This document shows positions 9,782-20,538 of a DNA stretch of 60,000 bases, one piece after another. The notes below the pieces were generated by a model. It was given only the letters and a program-made list of their open reading frames with translations, was not told where the DNA came from and ran no database searches. Location of the stretch: the NCBI GenBank assembly GCA_014529385.2, contig CM043952.1:57894119-57954118 (forward strand), in the 5' to 3' direction. The translations under genes and the position numbers were made by a program. The stretch is from Adiantum capillus-veneris. Taxonomy: Eukaryota > Streptophyta > Polypodiopsida > Polypodiales > Pteridaceae. Each line of letters starts with the position of its first letter. The first letter of the stretch is position 1.

Positions 9782-11388
9782 TGTAATGGAATTTGCCTAT
9801 TCAATTTGAGAATAGCGGAATTTAATGAGAGTACTTTCAAGAAATGATTTTGTGAGCATAGCGGGTAGACATAATTGAAGATAGCAACATAATCATAGCA
9901 ATTAGTTAACTTGGCATAAACAATACTTTTGCAAGAGAGAGAGTTTAGAGAACATGACAACAATTGAGGACCAGATTTATGTGGAGCCGGTCCCCCCTCC
10001 AATAGGCATTTGTATTATGATTTCTCCCATAAAGAGAGACTTGTTACAATACATTCTTTGTGTTCCTTGTGACCTAGGTGATGCCATGAAGATGGAAGGA
10101 TTCATGCACCACAAACATAACATAAACTTGAAGAAAGCTTTAACTATCCCAAGCCTCAGTCCCAAGACCTCAAACACCTTCGAAGGTGGAGAGAGCTAGC
10201 AGGGAATGAGGGTAGGGAAGAGGAAGAAGAAACATTTCGTAGGAGAAAGAATTAGTTCCTCACTTATCATACTCTTGTTGCTAGCATACATAATAGCATA
10301 GTAATGAAGAAGAAGGATATGGCAAGCTTAAGCATTGAAGCATGGCTCTTGGTTGGATTTGCACTCCATAGCCAAGAGTGTTGGTGTAGGCTCTCAACCT
10401 CTACTTGCTTTGAGAGGGAGCTCTTTGCACTTTGCATATCACACAATGAGAGTGCTTGTGAGTGTGTGTGGGTGAGTATACCCCCTAGGCACCCCCCTAG
10501 CTTGCTTGGGTCGACCCCCCCTTGTAGCTCATGCCTGAAGCTCATTGGACCCCTCCAGGCCTAGCCAATCACAAGCAAGAGCCATTACAAGCAGCATGGG
10601 TAGCCTTGGGACAAGTGTCCCCCTTTCCCCTTTGAGAGAGAGGGCTTGATAAATGCTAAAACAATTAGATAATTCATGTAATTTATCATTGGACCCCTTT
10701 GAGCCTAGCCAATAGGCTTCAAGCAACACATGAAGGTAACATGGGTAGGGGCCTGACATGTGTCCTTGCTACCTCTACAAGTTGGGATTCCCTTGTGTGT
10801 GTGAGTGGGTGTTCTCTCTCTAGCCCCTAGGAAAAGGGCTCGCCCCCCCTCTTGTAGGAATGCTTTTGACTTTTAGGTGATCAAGCACCTTACTCACCAA
10901 GCATGACAAAGCACTTGAACTAGGGGGTGTTCCCACAAGCATCTCAGGCAAGCTTCTCAAGGCACCTCAAGTACTTTAATCATGCAGCAAGTCAAGCACC
11001 TCAAGCATGGAGCCAGTCAAGCACCTCAAGCATCTTAATCAAGCACCTCAAGCATGAAAAACACCTCAAGCACGACAAGCACCTCGAGCTTGGGCCGGGT
11101 TCCCACCTCAAGCTCAGCCCTAGCTTACTTAAGGTCAAAGGACTTTTACACACATTTATTGGAGGTCTTCAATGAAGCTAACCCTAAGGTCTTATGATCC
11201 ATTGGTTAGCCTTGCTCTTTGATAGACCATCTCCCTTTTGGGCCCCTTTACCATTGGCCCCGTGTTGAGATAGATCTATAAGCACATACCTATATCTTAA
11301 CACTTGTTCCCGTTTATTCTCCCACATTAAGTGATCAATTTAATATGAGAAAATCATTTGGGTTAGTTAGATATTAGATTTTATGACA
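9782..11388 (-). repeat. Element E 3' LTR
   Basis: 1,607 bp. On the minus strand it starts TGTCATAAAATC and ends CCATTACA. It includes a CAAGCACCTC minisatellite at about 10880-11115. Compared with 16431-18036, roughly 11 of the differences I counted fall within the outermost 95 bp (plus-strand left end). The rest of the LTR shows only a scattering. Short frames inside it (for example 9954-10199 and 10304-10564) recur in every LTR of the family and are not genes. Confidence 0.9.
10880..11115 (+). repeat. CAAGCACCTC-type minisatellite within the LTR
   Basis: Irregular tandem copies of a unit like TCAAGCACCTCAAGCAT. The same block recurs in the other LTRs at about 17528-17760, 50270-50470, 57430-57620 and, decayed, 58180-58260. 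Unit number varies among copies. Confidence 0.75.
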
Positions 11389-11402
11389 TTACCTCTCTCT
11401 TG
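11389..11402 (-). promoter_or_regulatory. Element E polypurine tract
   Basis: CAAGAGAGAGGTAA on the minus strand sits directly before the LTR start TGTCATAAAA. F has the same word at 50776-50789. Confidence 0.7.
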
Positions 11403-11748
11403 AAATCATAGTCGTCCTCGACTATGAGGTAGAAAAGATAAAGTCTTAGTCATTAGTCAATCGTACTTAGCGGGTAAAGGATCCCTTTTTACCCTATGAC
11501 ATCTTTCCAAGATGGATGACTAATCCATTTGGTGCTTGGGAGACAGAACTGCCGCAAGCATGTCTGCTCTTTAGTCCATTTTATTCTCCCAAAGTAGAGT
11601 GACAAATTCTACTTGGTGTTTGAGAGACGTCGTCATCACAAACATGATTCTAAGCATGCATACTAGTTAAATTTTGTGCACAATTAAAAAGAGGACTAGT
11701 CATATAAAACAAAAACATGAGTTATTTAAAAGAAATTTGTACATTTGC

Positions 11749-14282
11749 TTACTCTAATGTAGCATTGTAAGCATTGACAAGGTTCATACTATCCTTAAGT
11801 TGTACTCCTTGCATCCATTTAGCATCTTCAAAAGGATAATTTTTGAACTTAATAAGATACCGTCGGATAATCTTACCATGTCGTAGTACCTTGTCTTCAT
11901 GCCGAAGGATAGCTTCGGGTTGTAGCACCTCTTCTTGGTCTTCAACTTCGGGAGGGTCTTCAATAATTGGTTCAATTGGTGGCTCTCCTTTGTAGGGCTT
12001 AAGTAAGCTTACATGAAAGGCATTGTGTATCAGACAATGGTTGGGCAACTTGAGTTGATAAGCCGTCTCATTGATAGGCTTCAAGATTTGGAAAGGACCA
12101 TAGTATCTTTTTGCTAGTTTAGCATAATACTTTTGATGGCCCGTAGGATTTTTGCCCGTCGTTTGCCTTAATCGAGCCTTAGGAAACTTGAGTAAGACCC
12201 AATCATTTTCTTTGAACATTAAGGCTCTTCTGTGCTTATCAGCAGCAGCTTTTTGCCTTTGTTGAGAGATGGCTATAGCCTCCCTAATCTTTTGAAAAGA
12301 TTCTTGTAGGTCACGGCTATACTCATCGGCGGCGAAGATTTTCCCATGTACTTTCAGTAGCAAGGGACTTTTAGGTCTTCCTTCTATGATCTCGAAAGGT
12401 GCTTTGCCCGTAGAAGTATGTACAGTATTATTGTAGGCATACTCTACTAGTGGTAAATACTTTTCCCATTGTGAGCGTTGATCTACTTCGGTAACATAAG
12501 TCTTGAGTAGATCGAGTATCGTAAGATTGGCTATCTCACTTTGGCCATCCGTTTGTGGGTGATAGGCCGAAGAGAAATTCAATCTTGTTCCTAGATTTTC
12601 AAAGAGACCTTTCCAGAAATTACTGGTCATTCTAGGATCTCTATCTGACACGATGGATGTGGGTAATCCATGGTGTTTGACAATCTGAGATATGAAGAGA
12701 GTTGCCATTTGATGTACCTTAAAAGTCTTTTTGACAGGAATAAAATGTGCTTGCTAAACCTGTCGACTATTGTCCATATTCCTGTATTCCCATGGATAGA
12801 CTTGGGTAATCCAAAGATGAAATCCATGGATATACTCTCCCATGGTGAATTTGGAATAGGCAATGGCTGGAGTAATCCAGGTTGCTTCCCTCTATCATAC
12901 TTGGTCTTTTGGCATACTACACATTTTGAAACATACTCTTGTATGTCCACTTTCATGGTAGGCCAATAGAAATACGTCTCTACTCCTCGGAGAGTAGGTT
13001 GAATACCTCTATGCCCTGCATATGGAGGAGCATGGGATTCATACATAACCTTCTCACGAAGGAAATGGGTAACATATAGCCTATTGCCGTGAAGAAGATA
13101 ACCATCCTACAAGGTGAATGGTTCCTCTTTCTTCCCCAAAGCAAGGGCTGACATTATGTCTCTAAAGTCAGGGTTAGTAGCATACTCATCTATCATAGAG
13201 GATAGATCATTGTGAGTAGCTATAGACACCGCATTAACTTTTGGTCGTCGTGAAAGTGCATCGGCAACTTGATTGTGCTTACCAGCTATGTGAGCAATAT
13301 GAAAATTAAATTGCGAAAGAAAATTTGCCCACCTCATTTGTTTGTCAGAAAGCTTGGTTTGCGTCATGAAATACTTGAGACTTTGGTGGTCGGTTCGTAG
13401 GATAAATGGAGTCCCCAATAGGTAGTGCTTCCATGTGTCTAGGGCATGTAGAACAGCTAAAAGCTCTTTCTCATAAATGCCCAAGACTCGTTCATCACCA
13501 TTGAGCCTTCGGCTCTCATATGCTATGGCATGCCCTTCTTGAAGCAAAACCGCTCCAAGGCAATCACCACAAGCATCACATTGGACCTCAAAGGGCTTTG
13601 AGAGATCCGGAAGCACGAGGACTGGTTGGGAAGTAAGCTTCTCTTTGAGTTTTTCAAAAGCATTTTGCTCCTTAGCAGTCCATACAAACTTAACGTTCTT
13701 CTTGGTTAAGTCGTGTAGTGGTCCTGCCACTTGAGAGAATTTTGCTATGAAGCGTCTATAGTATGCACACATACCAATAAAGCTTCTTAGCTCATGTAGA
13801 TTCCTTGGGTTAGGCCATGATTTTATTACCTCTAACTTTGATGCATCCATACGAATACCATCGTGAGAGATAATATGGCCTAGATATTGAATCTCTTGAA
13901 GGAAGAATTCACTTTTCTTTTGGTTGAGAAAAAGTTTGTTCTCCCTCAAGGCTTGAAAAATCACTTGGAGATGTTGCTTATGTTCCTCCAAAGACTTGGA
14001 GTAGATGATGATATCATCGAAGAACACTCCAGTGAATTTTCGATATGGTCTAAAAATTTTCTCCATCAAACAATTGAACGTAGCTGGTGCATTAGTCAAG
14101 CCAAAAGGCATGACTAGATATTCATAAAGACCAAATGTTGTGCGAAACACGGTCTTTAAGATATCCTCATCCACTATCCTTATTTGATGATAGGCACTCT
14201 TAAGGTCAATCCTACTGAATTAGGTAGAGCCTTGTAGCTTATCAAACAGATCTTCTACCCGAGGTACGGGAAATCTGTTTTT
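11749..14282 (-). pseudogene. Element E pol: reverse transcriptase, RNase H, integrase, chromodomain
   Basis: Minus strand. The reverse transcriptase keeps VMPFGLTNAPATFN and an FFDD active site, but its N-terminal part is lost at the inversion breakpoint near 14283. RNase H carries CDACGDCLGAVL and TDHQSLKYF. After an in-frame TAG (13107-13109, a CAG codon in F) the integrase zinc-binding region reads YWPTMK and CVVCQKTK. A 4-bp deletion near 12756 shifts the frame. The core continues with SDRDPRM and HPQTDGQSE, so the later catalytic residues are intact. The C-terminus (about 11750-11950) looks like a chromodomain (LRHEDKVLRHGKII, YLIKFKNYPFEDAKW). The element cannot make these proteins itself. 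Confidence 0.9.
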
Positions 14283-14704
14283 GCCCCAAGAAGAATACTC
14301 GCAATGAGACTCCTAGGGCTTCCACCATCGAAGCTCCAAAAGAGGATGCTCATTGCAAAGGATCATCACTCTCCTATGCTTGGGGAAAGGTACGAGAGCA
14401 TGATGCCTTCATCTTGTTTGACCCTGGCTCTACTCTCAACTTCATATCAATAGAGTTGGCCACCAAGTTGGGCATTCAAGCTTTTGAGATGGGAGATATA
14501 GTAACAGCTGATGCAGCTTTCCAGGGACAACAAGCCTCCGTTACTCCCTTGATTGGGAAGTTGAGGCTTCATGTTCAAAGCTATGTCGACAAAGAAGACA
14601 TCTTCATCTCTCCCCTCCAACATCAGGATGTTATCCTAGGGGCACCATGGTTTGATCGCATGGCTGCCAACATGAAGTTCCCTGAAAGGATAATTTACTT
14701 CACC
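14283..14704 (+). pseudogene. Inverted protease segment of element E
   Basis: This 0.42-kb block reads as protease on the plus strand, while the rest of E codes on the minus strand. It encodes PKKNTRNETP, then SLSYAWGKVREHDAF, the active-site words LFDPGSTLNFIS, and VILGAPWFDRMAANMKFP. It corresponds in reverse to F 54153-54577. At its left end it joins reverse transcriptase sequence that in F lies about 500 bp away, so that stretch is deleted. At its right end it joins the gag zinc-knuckle region with about 15 bp lost. The plus-strand frame that runs on to 14941 after this block is just antisense of gag. Confidence 0.85.
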
Positions 14705-16015
14705 TCCTTGCTCCCCACACTTGAAACACTTATGGTCCTTGCAAAAAGCTTCAAGCTCTTCAGGAGAGAGTTTGTTTTTACCTTTGTAAACTCCCTTCTC
14801 CTTGGACCAATTGTTGTTGTTGTTGTTGGAAGTGCCTTGGGAATTATTTTGAGCATTGGATTTCCCCTTTGCATCATTTTTATCTTTGTTTTCCATGGGC
14901 TTGACATTACGTCTAGCCCCTTGATGGAAATTGATGCGTGAAGCAACCATGGTGTGGTGGATTACTTCGGTAATAGTACCGGGCCGTTGAGAGTTGATAT
15001 ATTCGGCCATCTCTTCAGGTAATCCCGCACAGAATTGCTGTCTTTGCTCGGCAAAGTCTATCTTTTGAAAGACAGTAGCTTTGAGATGTAAATCCCAAAA
15101 CTTATCTACATACTTGTTGATAGACTCATGAGAGAGGAGCTTCAAGCCGCGCCATTCGGTAAGAACTTTATCTTTAGTATCGCTTGGAAGAAATTGCTTC
15201 ATGATGGAAACTCGTAGAGTTTTCAATGTCTTTGGGGCTTATCCATTGCCACGAAGGCTAGCCCACCATTGACGAGCTGATTTTTGTAAGTGCATAGCTA
15301 CATGGCGTAGCTTGGAGGACTCTGTGAAGCCCTCGTCCCCAAAGGCCGCATCAAATTGCTGGATGAAGGCCAACACTTTGTCGGTAGCACCAAAGGTGCC
15401 ATCGTAGGTGAGAAAAGAGATACTCTTTCCTCCCTCCTTGAACTTCTTTAGCTTTTGTGACCTTCGCCATGCAGGAAATGATTTGCGATGCCCTCCCCTC
15501 TTGTATTCTCTAGGAGAATAGCCATAACTTTCATCGGAAGAGAAGGAAGGTGAAGAAGAAGGAGAAGAGGGTGACCTCTTCCTAGCCCTTTTCTTCCTTT
15601 GTTTCCTCTCTTGCCTTTGAGAGTGATGAGGAGAAGGACTATGGGTTGCTCTTTTCCTCTTGGGAGGAGTAGGCGATCGTCTAGACCGCCTTCTTTGTGG
15701 AGCCACATCTTCAGAAGAACTTAGACTTTCATTGCTTTCTTTCTCTTTGGATTCCTCCTCTCGAATGGGAGAGAGTCTTCTTTTGGGGGTCTCTTCAAGA
15801 GGCCTCCGAAGCTCTCTCTCCTCTTGGAGAGGAAGGGAAATTCCATAGGCACGAAGTTGTTGAGTAACTTCGGCTTGCAAGGTAGGGTTGCCCATAACTT
15901 GTTGCAACCTAGTCACAAGATAATTCACAAACATGGGAGCATCATCATTAGCACCTTCATGTGCAAAATCAAAGCTATCAATGTTCATTCTACTCTCTTG
16001 ATTATTGTCAGCCAT
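14705..16015 (-). pseudogene. Element E gag
   Basis: This starts at the ATG whose complement lies at 16013-16015 (MADNNQESRMNIDSFDF), the same start as in F. The N-terminal part is followed by an Arg/Ser/Lys-rich stretch (RRRSRRSPTPPKRKR) and a capsid-like domain (LAFIQQFDAAFGDEGF, ARQWWASLRGNG, VDKFWDLHLKA, FCAGLPEEMAEYI). A zinc knuckle begins CFKCGEQG and is cut by the inversion. A TAA stop just after SLRGNG (near 15239) replaces a Glu codon seen in F. Gag packages the RNA and forms the particle. This copy is broken. Confidence 0.85.
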
Positions 16016-16411
16016 GTTAACAAAATTTTATGTATGTACTTAGTGTATGCTTTGGCAATTCAAAACCTTAGTTGCCACTCCTCTTAGCCTTTGAAAATCG
16101 GCTCTTAAGTATCTACACCCACGGCTCGAAGTGGTTAATTATAGAGAGTAGAGGAGTAGGTCTATCATAGCAGAGTTGCCAAGGGCTAGCTCCTTTCGGA
16201 CTTCTTATGGCTCAATAATGGTAAAGCCATAGGCAAGTCTAAAAAGACTCCATTATTAAGTCCAAAGCTCCCGAGGTGTGCACCACCCCCCACATAGTGG
16301 ACTCAACAAAACCGATAATAGATCCCAGTTCCACTTACCCTAATATAATAAACAACATCAACCATTTATAGGCTACCTAAGGACCTCTCTTCTTAAGCAA
16401 GAAAAGAGAAA

Positions 16412-16429
16412 CCAAATGCTTTGATACCA
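16412..16429 (-). promoter_or_regulatory. Element E primer-binding site (initiator tRNA-Met)
   Basis: TGGTATCAAAGCATTTGG on the minus strand, one base from the LTR end. It is typical of plant chromoviruses. Confidence 0.85.
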
Positions 16430-16430
16430 A

Positions 16431-18036
16431 TGTAATGGAATTGGCCTATTTAACTTGAGAATAGCGGAAATTAATGAGAGTACTTTTGAGAAATAACTTT
16501 GTGAGCATAACGGGTGAACATAATTGAAGATAGCAACATAATCATAGCAATTAGTTAACTTGGCATGAACAATACTTTTGCAAGAGAGAGAGTTTAGAGA
16601 ACATGACAACAATTGAGGACCGGATTTATGTGGAGCCGGTCCCCCCTCCAATAGGCATTTGTATTATGATTTCTCCCATAAAGAGAGACTTGTTACAATA
16701 CAGTCTTTGTGTTCCTTGTGACCTAGGTGATGCCATGAAGATGGAAGGCTTCATGCACCACAAACATAACATAAACTTGAAGAAAGCTTTAACTATCCCA
16801 AGCCTCAGTCCCAAGACCTCAAACACCTTCGAAGGTGGAGAGAGCTAGCAGGGAATGAGGGTAGGGAAGAGGAAGAAGAAACATTTCGTAGGAGAAAGAA
16901 TTAGTTCCTCACTTATCATACTCTTGTTGCTAGCATACATAATAGCATAGTAATGAAAGAAGGATATGGCAAGCTTAAGCATTGAAGCATGGCTCTTGGT
17001 TGGATTTGCACTCCATAGCCAAGAGTGTTGGTGTAGGCTCTCAACCTCTACTTGCTTTGAGAGGGAGCTCTTTGCACTTTGCATATCACACAATGAGAGT
17101 GCTTGTGAGTGTGTGTGGGTGAGTATACCCCCTAGGCACCCCCCTAGCTTGCTTGGGTCGACCCCCCCTTGTAGCTCATGCCTGAAGCTCATTGGACCCC
17201 TCCAGGCCTAGCCAATCACAAGCAAGAGCCATTACAAGCAACATGGGTAGCCTTGGGACAAGTGTCCCCCTTTCCCCTTTGAGAGAGAGGACTTGATAAA
17301 TGCTAAAACAATTAGATAATTCATGTAATTTATCATTGGACCCCTTTGAAGCCTAGCCAATAGGCTTCAAGCAACACATGAAGGTAACATGGGTAGGGGC
17401 CTGACATGTGTCCTTGCTGCCTCTTCAAGTTGGGCTTCCCTTGTGTGTGTGAGTGGGTGTTCTCTCTCTAGCCCCTAGGAAAAGGGCTCGCCCCCCCTCT
17501 TGTAGGAATGCTTTTGACTTTTAGGTGATCAAGCACCTTACTCACCAAGCATGACAAAGCACTTGAACTAGGGGGTGTTCCCACAAGCATCTCAGGCAAG
17601 CTTCTCAAGGCACCTCAAGTACTTTAATCATGCAGCAAGTCAAGCACCTCAAGCATGGAGCCAGTCAAGCACCTCAAGCATCTTAATCAAGCACCTCAAG
17701 CATGAAAAACACCTCAAGCATGACAAGCACCTCGAGCTTGGGCCGGGTTCCCACCTCAAGCTCAGCCCTAGCTTACTTAAGGTCAAAGGACTTTTACACA
17801 CATTTATTGGAGGTCTTCAATGAAGCTAACCCTAAGGTCTTATGCTCCATTGGTTAGCCTTGCTCTTTGATAGACCATCTCCCTTTTGGGCCCCTTTACC
17901 ATTGGCCCCGTGTTGAGATAGATCTATAAGCACATACCTATATCTTAACACTTGTTCCCGTTTATTCTCCCACATTAAGTGATCAATTTAATATGAGAAA
18001 ATCATTTGGGTTAGTTAGATATTAGATTTTATGACA
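16431..18036 (-). repeat. Element E 5' LTR
   Basis: 1,606 bp, the partner of 9782-11388, with the same TG...CA edges. It contains the CAAGCACCTC minisatellite at about 17528-17760. Confidence 0.9.
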
Positions 18037-18041
18037 TGCTG
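18037..18041 (+). repeat. Target-site duplication of E, right copy (TGCTG)
   Basis: Identical to 9777-9781. Confidence 0.85.
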
Positions 18042-18135
18042 TGTCCTTACTCTGTGTACATGAGAGAATGTCGATCTCTTTGTAAGGCTACAGGTGCTCT
18101 TGTGAACAGAATCAAGTATCTCGGTTTCTTGTTCA

Positions 18136-18140
18136 GCCAG
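18136..18140 (+). repeat. Target-site duplication of B, left copy (GCCAG)
   Basis: Pairs with ACCAG at 37272-37276, four of five bases identical. One copy has probably mutated G to A or the reverse. Confidence 0.65.
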
Positions 18141-18349
18141 TGTTGAGCCAGCAGAGGATCACACCCACATTTTTGCTCACACTCATCATTTTTGTAACCA
18201 TTGATTGTAATAAATATCTTTCCGACATTGATTTTGAATTGAGCCATTTATTAAGTAACGGGACTCAATTGAGTTTCCAGCTTGTAATCCCGAAGTAATT
18301 TCACTTGCTGATGTAATTAGTAGAGATGTTCTCACCTCCAAGGCTGAGG

Positions 18350-18357
18350 TATATAAG
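18350..18357 (+). promoter_or_regulatory. TATA box of the B LTR promoter
   Basis: TATATAAG, 209 bp inside the LTR. Equivalent boxes lie in the 3' LTR (36504-36511), in A (2870-2877) and in C (8918-8927, minus). Transcription would start about 30 bp downstream, which places the GA tract in the RNA leader. Confidence 0.65.
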
Positions 18358-18427
18358 CCAAAGTTTTGTAACCTAAGGGGATTCAGTTTTATAAAAAAAG
18401 TGAGTTTTTGAGCGCCGTGACTGTGTC

Positions 18428-18429
<2 letters not shown>

Positions 18430-18509
<80 letters not shown>
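18430..18509 (+). repeat. (GA)n tract in the B 5' LTR
   Basis: About 80 bp of pure GA, beginning roughly 75 bp downstream of the TATA box. The 3' LTR has 63 bp (36583-36645). Confidence 0.95.
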
Positions 18510-18511
<2 letters not shown>

Positions 18512-19137
18512 TTATCTACTTGCTACGCGAGCTACAGAGCCGCCATTGGAGAAGCGACACCGCCATTGTGTTAGCAACGGCGAGAGCTACGCACTGATAC
18601 CAAGAGTGCGCGCTATCGGCTTCTATGTGTGGTAAGTTCCTACGAGCTTCGGTGTGAGTTTTCTTCCAACTCGTGTGTCAGAATAGAGCGTGCAACATAT
18701 CTATAGAACCACAACGAGTAGAGCTACACATTAGTACCATCGGGGTCAAGTTTCAATCACCTGTATTTTTCGGCATGTCTTCATACGCGTTTACCGCACG
18801 GAGTGGTTATAGGTTGATTTTGCAGTTCAAGTCTTTAGGGTGTTGTTCTTACCTAGTGTATAGACTTCCCCTTGAGTTTGAGATCGATTCAATGATTCTA
18901 GATCGTGTTTCGTATAGCAGTCGTTCGTAGTACGGATTTCAGTCACTTGCGTATTCTAGAACTTAGATTTGATTTCCTTAGTAGTGATTGTCATTAGAAG
19001 GTCGAGTAGGTGATTTGACACCCACCAAGTTGTTTCCATGCGCCTGCGGGTCAAGCTTCGTCCTCGTCTGACAAATTCTGTTGTTGGTTGAGTTCTCGCT
19101 ATTTAGCTTTCGTTAGCGGCGTAACCGCCTTAACATT

Positions 19138-19155
19138 TGGCGCCGCTGCCGGGGA
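19138..19155 (+). promoter_or_regulatory. Element B primer-binding site (tRNA-Asp type)
   Basis: TGGCGCCGCTGCCGGGGA, two bases past the LTR end. It matches the tRNA-Asp primer class of plant Ty3/gypsy elements such as Athila. Confidence 0.8.
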
Positions 19156-20538
19156 CGAGAGCCCTAAGTAGGTGACCTTAGACTAATCCTACGAGGTGAG
19201 TCGTATAAACTACTTTGTATACTTTATTTAGAAAAGATATAGGAGTGGTGGACTCCGAAGATCTCGAGAGATATTAGGAAGTGGGGTATTCCTGGGTCTT
19301 CCGTGTTGACAGTATTCTTAGTTTAGCTTAGATTTGTTTGTTGTTTTGTTGGTGTTGAGTAATTGTTGATAGAAGAAGAATTTGCTAGTCCGTGAGTGAC
19401 AGTGGATATCTTTAAAATCACAATTACCAAACCCATTTTATGATTAGGAATAGCTTAGGTAGGACTTCATTTGATCCTGATCTAGAGCTAGTAATCATTG
19501 GAGTATTTGGTTGATATGGTTGATTGCATGTTAGATCACTAAACCGTCGAGTTGGTAGTGAAACTTGCAATAAACAAAAGTCAGAGAAATTTTCTGTGTA
19601 TCTGGGAGTTGCTGAGCACTAGAGGAAGCTTTAGGAAGGATTCTGTGCCAAAAAACTGGAAATCTGCAACTTTAGACATCATACGCGTATGATGTCTAAA
19701 TGACCAAACAGAGACCAAAACAGAAATTTTGACTTTACCAGAGTGTTCAAAAGGGGGGTTATACCCTAATTTCAACTTAAAACAAGAGCATTAACACTCA
19801 AAGAAACCCGAAACGCAAAGAATAGGAAATTTTGGATTCAGATCTTGTTTTTACATTCAAACCTGACAAAAACACTTGAAACTCAATTGTAAACATTGGA
19901 GAAGGCTTAAAACCAAAAATAGTCAAAATCTGGGACAAAAGACATCATACGCGTATAATGTCTTTTGGCACATCCACTGCTTATTTTTGATATCTGACCT
20001 AACAAGATTGTTAAAAACACTGTAGAAAGCATAAATATCAAGTCTTGACCCAAATTGATGAAAAAGACATCATACGCGTATGATGTCTTTGACCTAATTT
20101 TGGACATATTTTGATACTTTGCCAACACAGATCCATTGTAATAGCTGTCTAGAGGTTATATTTCAAGTTTCATCCCATTTAGATCACAATTGACCCAAAA
20201 CAAGTCAAAAGCGAAAAATTGCCAAGAAAAGCCTAAATTAGCCATAACTTGCTCAAACAGAGTTCAAACTGAATTTTGTGAGTGGACAGAGCATAAGGGG
20301 GCTACTGAGAGTGAGCATAACCAAAATAGTCCAAATCTGTGAAAAAAGACATCATACGCGTATAATGTCTTTTTCAGCATAACTGCAACAAAATTCTCAC
20401 TTGATGAAACAGAAGTTGTCCAACTGACAAGATTAAACAATTGACCAAGTATCAATCAGTTTGGATCAATTCTGACCACAAAAACTTGGGGAAAACAAAT
20501 TGCCGAGACAGAAAAGTTAAAGTCCTTTAGGGGAATTG
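19156..20538 (+). other. Element B leader upstream of gag
   Basis: 1.4 kb without a credible gene. It is A-rich, with many CCAAAA and GTCCAAA words, and carries four palindromes (listed separately). The gag ATG follows the last palindrome centre by about 180 bp. Confidence 0.75.
19671..20374 (+). repeat. Palindrome array of B before gag (core CATCATACGCGTATGATG)
   Basis: There are four copies. 19671-19700 is a perfect 30-bp palindrome. 19937-19966 is 30 bp with one mismatched pair. 20063-20090 is 28 bp and perfect. 20343-20374 is 32 bp with one mismatched pair. Each reads AGACATCATACG then its reverse complement, extended by A-runs and T-runs. Centres are 266, 125 and 282 bp apart. Confidence 0.95.

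Larger units (their letters stand above)
9782..18036 (-). mobile_element. Element E: full-span chromovirus (Ty3/gypsy), rearranged
   Basis: This is an 8,255-bp insertion flanked by a perfect 5-bp duplication, TGCTG, at 9777-9781 and 18037-18041. LTRs of 1,607 and 1,606 bp flank a minus-strand interior with initiator-Met primer site, gag, polymerase, integrase, chromodomain and polypurine tract. Inside, a 0.4-kb protease segment is inverted and the next 0.5 kb is missing. The two LTRs are very similar except near the left edge, so the insertion is young. It lies inside ORF3 of element C. Confidence 0.9.
18037..18140 (-). pseudogene. Element C ORF3, middle piece (2 of 3)
   Basis: This is a 104-bp island between elements E and B. 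On the minus strand it reads WLNKKPRYLILFTRAP, which aligns with WMNKYPAYLIYLVETP in the ORF3 of B. After a frame change it reads HVHRVRT, against CPVPRVRS in B. Its upstream partner is at 37272-38601, beyond B, and its downstream partner is at 9198-9781, beyond E. The fit at both joins shows that B and E inserted into a single gene of C. Confidence 0.8.
18141..19135 (+). repeat. Element B 5' LTR
   Basis: 995 bp, TGTTGAGCC...TTAACA. It contains a TATA box (TATATAAG, 18350-18357) and an 80-bp GA tract at 18430-18509. The 3' partner is 977 bp, and the difference is mainly GA length. Confidence 0.93.

Noticed and set aside
9954-10564. Short open frames repeated at the same place in several LTRs
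   Set aside because: They recur because the LTRs are copies. They overlap on both strands and are not kept open in F and G.
12670-12969. Plus-strand frame inside pol of E (also 52117-52359 in F)
   Set aside because: It is antisense to the integrase, which is the real coding strand.
14705-14941. Plus-strand continuation of the inverted protease frame
   Set aside because: Past 14704 it reads antisense through gag, so the fusion is accidental.
16412-16429. tRNA-like words as tRNA genes
   Set aside because: They are primer-binding sites complementary to a tRNA 3' end, with no cloverleaf around them.
18408-18635. Frame with a long Arg-Glu repeat (also 36562-36771, 1904-2254)
   Set aside because: This is translated GA microsatellite.
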